Below, one piece after another: positions 42,769 through 45,029 of a stretch of 45,029 nt of DNA. The DNA lies in assembly GCA_029880245.1 (NCBI GenBank), contig JAOUOR010000007.1, positions 1 through 45,029 of the forward strand, given 5' to 3'. A program made the position numbers and the translations under genes. The DNA comes from Alphaproteobacteria bacterium (GTDB taxonomy: Bacteria; Pseudomonadota; Alphaproteobacteria; Micavibrionales; Micavibrionaceae). Every line of letters begins with the position of its first letter. The stretch's first letter is position 1. A model generated the notes under the pieces. The model saw only the letters and a list, made by a program, of their open reading frames with translations, ran no database searches and was not told where the DNA came from.

Positions 42769-44996
42769 GATGCCAGTTTTTCCCCTTCTTTGATCTTGTT
42801 AAATTTTTCCAGCGGTACAGGAAAGAGCATGACTAGTGTTGCTCCTTCCGGATTTTGAAATTGTCTGTTCTCTGCCAGCCAATCAGGCACGCCGAGAACT
42901 AAAGAGCCATTACAGTCTTCCATGATTTTCTTGACGATTGCCAAGCCCAGCCCCGTCCCTTTTTGTTTGTGGGTTACATAGGGTTCGGTCAGTTTATCTC
43001 TGGGGGAATCTTCCGGAAATCCTGCACCATTATCGGATATAGACACAAAGATTTCATCCTGTCCGTGATAGCCGGTCAGAATCTCAACTCTTCCTTGCTT
43101 GCCCTTTCCCGACACGGAATGAATAGCATCCACGGCGTTTTGTAGAATATTCGTCATAGCCTGCCGGAATTGACGGGAATCTATTTCTGCACAAAGTTTC
43201 TCGGCAAAAACATCATCTGCAAACTCTAAACTGAAAATGATTTCAGGATGCGCTTGCTGCTGCAACATTAAAGACTCTTTAATCTGCTTGGGTAGATTTT
43301 CCGCCTTTAAAACAGGTTCCGGCATGCGGGCGAAGGATGAAAACTCATCCACCATGCCTCCGATATCTCCGACATGCCTGATGATTGTCTCAATACATTG
43401 ATCGAAAACCTTGCTTTCTTCTTCCTGAAAACTATCTTTGTATTTCCGGCGCAAGCGCTCGGCAGAGAGCTGTATAGGCGTAAGCGGGTTTTTAATCTCG
43501 TGGGCGATACGCCGCGCTACATCCGACCAAGCTGCCTTGCGCTGGGCTGACTGTAGCGCGGTAATATCATCAAATGTTACGATGATATTTTTATCTTCTT
43601 CATTTCCAAGCTCAATTGTGATCTGAAAGATGAATGATCTTTTTTTGCCGCCTCCTCCATGAAGCTGCACTTCTTTTCTGGTAATTTTTCCAATCCGGCG
43701 CGATGCTGATTCCATTGTCTGGGAAAGCTCAGGAATAACGTCAATTAGTTTTCGGGAGAGCAAGTCTTCCTTTCTCATGCCCAACAAAGTTAAGGCTGCA
43801 TTATTCACAAGATTAACTGTTCCCTCTTTATCAACACCTATTACGCCTGACGATACGCCCGCCAAAACAGTCTCGGTGACGCGGCGACGATAATCAAGCT
43901 GACGGTTGGCCTCGATAAGATCAGTGCGTTGTTTATGGATTTGCGATGTCATCCGGTTGAAGGATTGTGCCAGATAATCAAATTCCTCAAGTGTTTTATT
44001 TTCCGGCACCTGAAAAGTCAGATCCCCTCCCCGCACACGATCTGCTGCTATTATAAGTTCTGAGATTGGCTTAACCAATTGACGCGCCAGAATAAGACCA
44101 AACCATATCGCAGCCAATAGCAGCAAAAATCCGACGACTACAAAGAGCATAGTCACCGTAATTTGCAAACCCGAATATTGCGCTTTTAAACTCGCATAAT
44201 CATCGGATGCAAGCTGCGTTGCTGAAAGATGTGAAAGCACTTGCGGGTCCAGCATGCGCCCGACAAAAAGAAATGTATCAGGAAAATTCTCCAGCTTTAC
44301 AAGCGCACGGACCCTGTCCTGATCTTCCCCCGTCATAAGAACAACTTCACCGGTTTTGGCGCGCTGCATAATATATTCCGGCACTGCCTCATATTCCAGA
44401 GCAAAGGTCAAAGCCGATCTTGCTATCACGCGCCCGTCCTCGCGAAACACAAGAGCTTCAGAAAGATTGCGGATAAAAGATTGTGTATTGACCACCTCTT
44501 GAAACGTCTCAGGATTAAACATGAGGATATCTGATTGACGATCAAGATCACCTGCCATCGCCATCGTATCGGCCCTGATGACCTGTTTATGTTCTTCCAT
44601 ATAAGATTGAGCGACAGCCTGCGATTCATTGATTGCTGTTTGTACGCGTTCGCTAAACCATGTTTGCACTCCGTAATGAAAGAATACTACGGAAAAGACA
44701 GTCATGATAATGGTCGGCACGGCGGCAATAATACTGAAGATATATACCAGCCTTACATGAAGGTGGGAACCGGCGATACGCCTTTTTCGACCACTCCAAA
44801 GCCCTACGATACGCCGCGCAATCAATGAAACCAGTAGCAAAAGAATAATCAGATCGATGTTCAACAGCCAGATCACTACATCGGAGTTATTGAGTGTACC
44901 AGAAACATCCCTGAAGGCAGAAAATGTTGCTAATGCGCTGATCGCGGCAGCAATAACCAGAAGCACAGAAGCCTTGGTCCGCCAAGAACGCGTCAT
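42765..44996 (-). CDS. ntrY: NtrY sensor histidine kinase
   Basis: The 743-residue sensor has three N-terminal membrane helices (including VVIWLLNIDLIILLLLVSLI and YIFSIIAAVPTIIMTVFSVV), a periplasmic region from about residue 105 to 280, a fourth helix (MLFVVVGFLLLLAAIWFGLI), a HAMP domain, and a PAS domain (RVTETVLAGVSSGVIGVDKE). The histidine kinase core follows, with phospho-acceptor His499 in RIAHEIKNPLTPIQLSAERL, the N box FRQAMTNILQNAVDAI, and G boxes SDNGAGFPED and KGTGLGLAIVKKI. The neighbouring ntrX overlaps it by four bases. The gene starts 34 bases from the right edge; ntrC would normally be next upstream but is not included. Confidence 0.95.
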   Translation of the reverse strand: MTRSWRTKASVLLVIAAAISALATFSAFRDVSGTLNNSDVVIWLLNIDLIILLLLVSLIARRIVGLWSGRKRRIAGSHLHVRLVYIFSIIAAVPTIIMTVFSVVFFHYGVQTWFSERVQTAINESQAVAQSYMEEHKQVIRADTMAMAGDLDRQSDILMFNPETFQEVVNTQSFIRNLSEALVFREDGRVIARSALTFALEYEAVPEYIMQRAKTGEVVLMTGEDQDRVRALVKLENFPDTFLFVGRMLDPQVLSHLSATQLASDDYASLKAQYSGLQITVTMLFVVVGFLLLLAAIWFGLILARQLVKPISELIIAADRVRGGDLTFQVPENKTLEEFDYLAQSFNRMTSQIHKQRTDLIEANRQLDYRRRVTETVLAGVSSGVIGVDKEGTVNLVNNAALTLLGMRKEDLLSRKLIDVIPELSQTMESASRRIGKITRKEVQLHGGGGKKRSFIFQITIELGNEEDKNIIVTFDDITALQSAQRKAAWSDVARRIAHEIKNPLTPIQLSAERLRRKYKDSFQEEESKVFDQCIETIIRHVGDIGGMVDEFSSFARMPEPVLKAENLPKQIKESLMLQQQAHPEIIFSLEFADDVFAEKLCAEIDSRQFRQAMTNILQNAVDAIHSVSGKGKQGRVEILTGYHGQDEIFVSISDNGAGFPEDSPRDKLTEPYVTHKQKGTGLGLAIVKKIMEDCNGSLVLGVPDWLAENRQFQNPEGATLVMLFPVPLEKFNKIKEGEKLAS

Positions 44997-45029
44997 TATA
45001 TGCTTGAAACTTAAGCTGGAATATAGTTG

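Overview
The window looks like a chromosomal segment of an A+T-rich, free-living-type alphaproteobacterium. The strongest evidence is the block ntrY-ntrX-trkA-(murI-HAD)-hfq-hflX on the minus strand (36.5-45 kb), a characteristic alphaproteobacterial gene order, supported by a CarD-family regulator, a DUF2336 protein, an ExoD-family protein and alanine dehydrogenase. Many small palindromic repeats, one inserted in frame in a gene, recall Rickettsiales and deep-branching alphaproteobacteria such as the Micavibrio group. That lineage call is an inference. No phage genes, transposase or CRISPR array was seen.

Layout. 0-3 kb: tail of an unknown gene, a histidine phosphatase, the folate pair folK-folP, and a MepK/YcbK-like endopeptidase. 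3-4.6 kb: a YcbB/LdtD-type L,D-transpeptidase upstream of that endopeptidase, the same pairing as in E. coli. 4.8-8.7 kb: hisS carrying an in-frame palindromic insertion, a secreted unknown protein, sufE and clpX. 8.7-13.4 kb: a Gtr-like glycosylation module of two paralogous polytopic glycosyltransferase candidates, gtrA and gtrB. 13.4-17.2 kb: a DHH phosphoesterase, a PaaK/CapK-like adenylate-forming enzyme, an LdcA-type carboxypeptidase and an NTF2-like protein. 17.3-19 kb: carD with its own promoter and terminator, then a calcineurin-like protein that has lost almost all metal ligands. 18.9-20.7 kb: a repeat-rich island around a gene for an internally repeated protein. 20.7-26.5 kb: a lipoprotein M48 protease, an SNase-like secreted protein, proline iminopeptidase, pgk and a DUF2336 protein. 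26.8-31 kb: a small disordered protein, tRNA-Thr, a CPx copper ATPase, a 4-OT-type tautomerase divergent from an HxlR-SCP2 regulator, and tRNA-Asp. 31-36.3 kb: a Fur-box-preceded outer-membrane barrel candidate, ald, ispG, an unnamed conserved protein, an ExoD-family protein and a DsbB-family protein. 36.5-45 kb: the hflX/hfq/trkA/ntrXY block.

How the genes fit together. Several neighbourhoods make functional sense: 3-3 crosslink synthesis and cleavage (LdtD/MepK), folate synthesis (FolK/FolP), undecaprenyl-linked sugar synthesis, flipping and transfer (GtrB/GtrA/GT-C), and nitrogen/redox/envelope sensing with RNA control (NtrYX, TrkA, Hfq, HflX). The observations I rate highest are the calcineurin-fold pseudo-phosphatase beside carD, the palindromic element translated inside hisS, the 103-bp repeat flanking trkA on both sides, the paired GT-C paralogues, and an NtrX without the sigma-54 GAFTGA loop.
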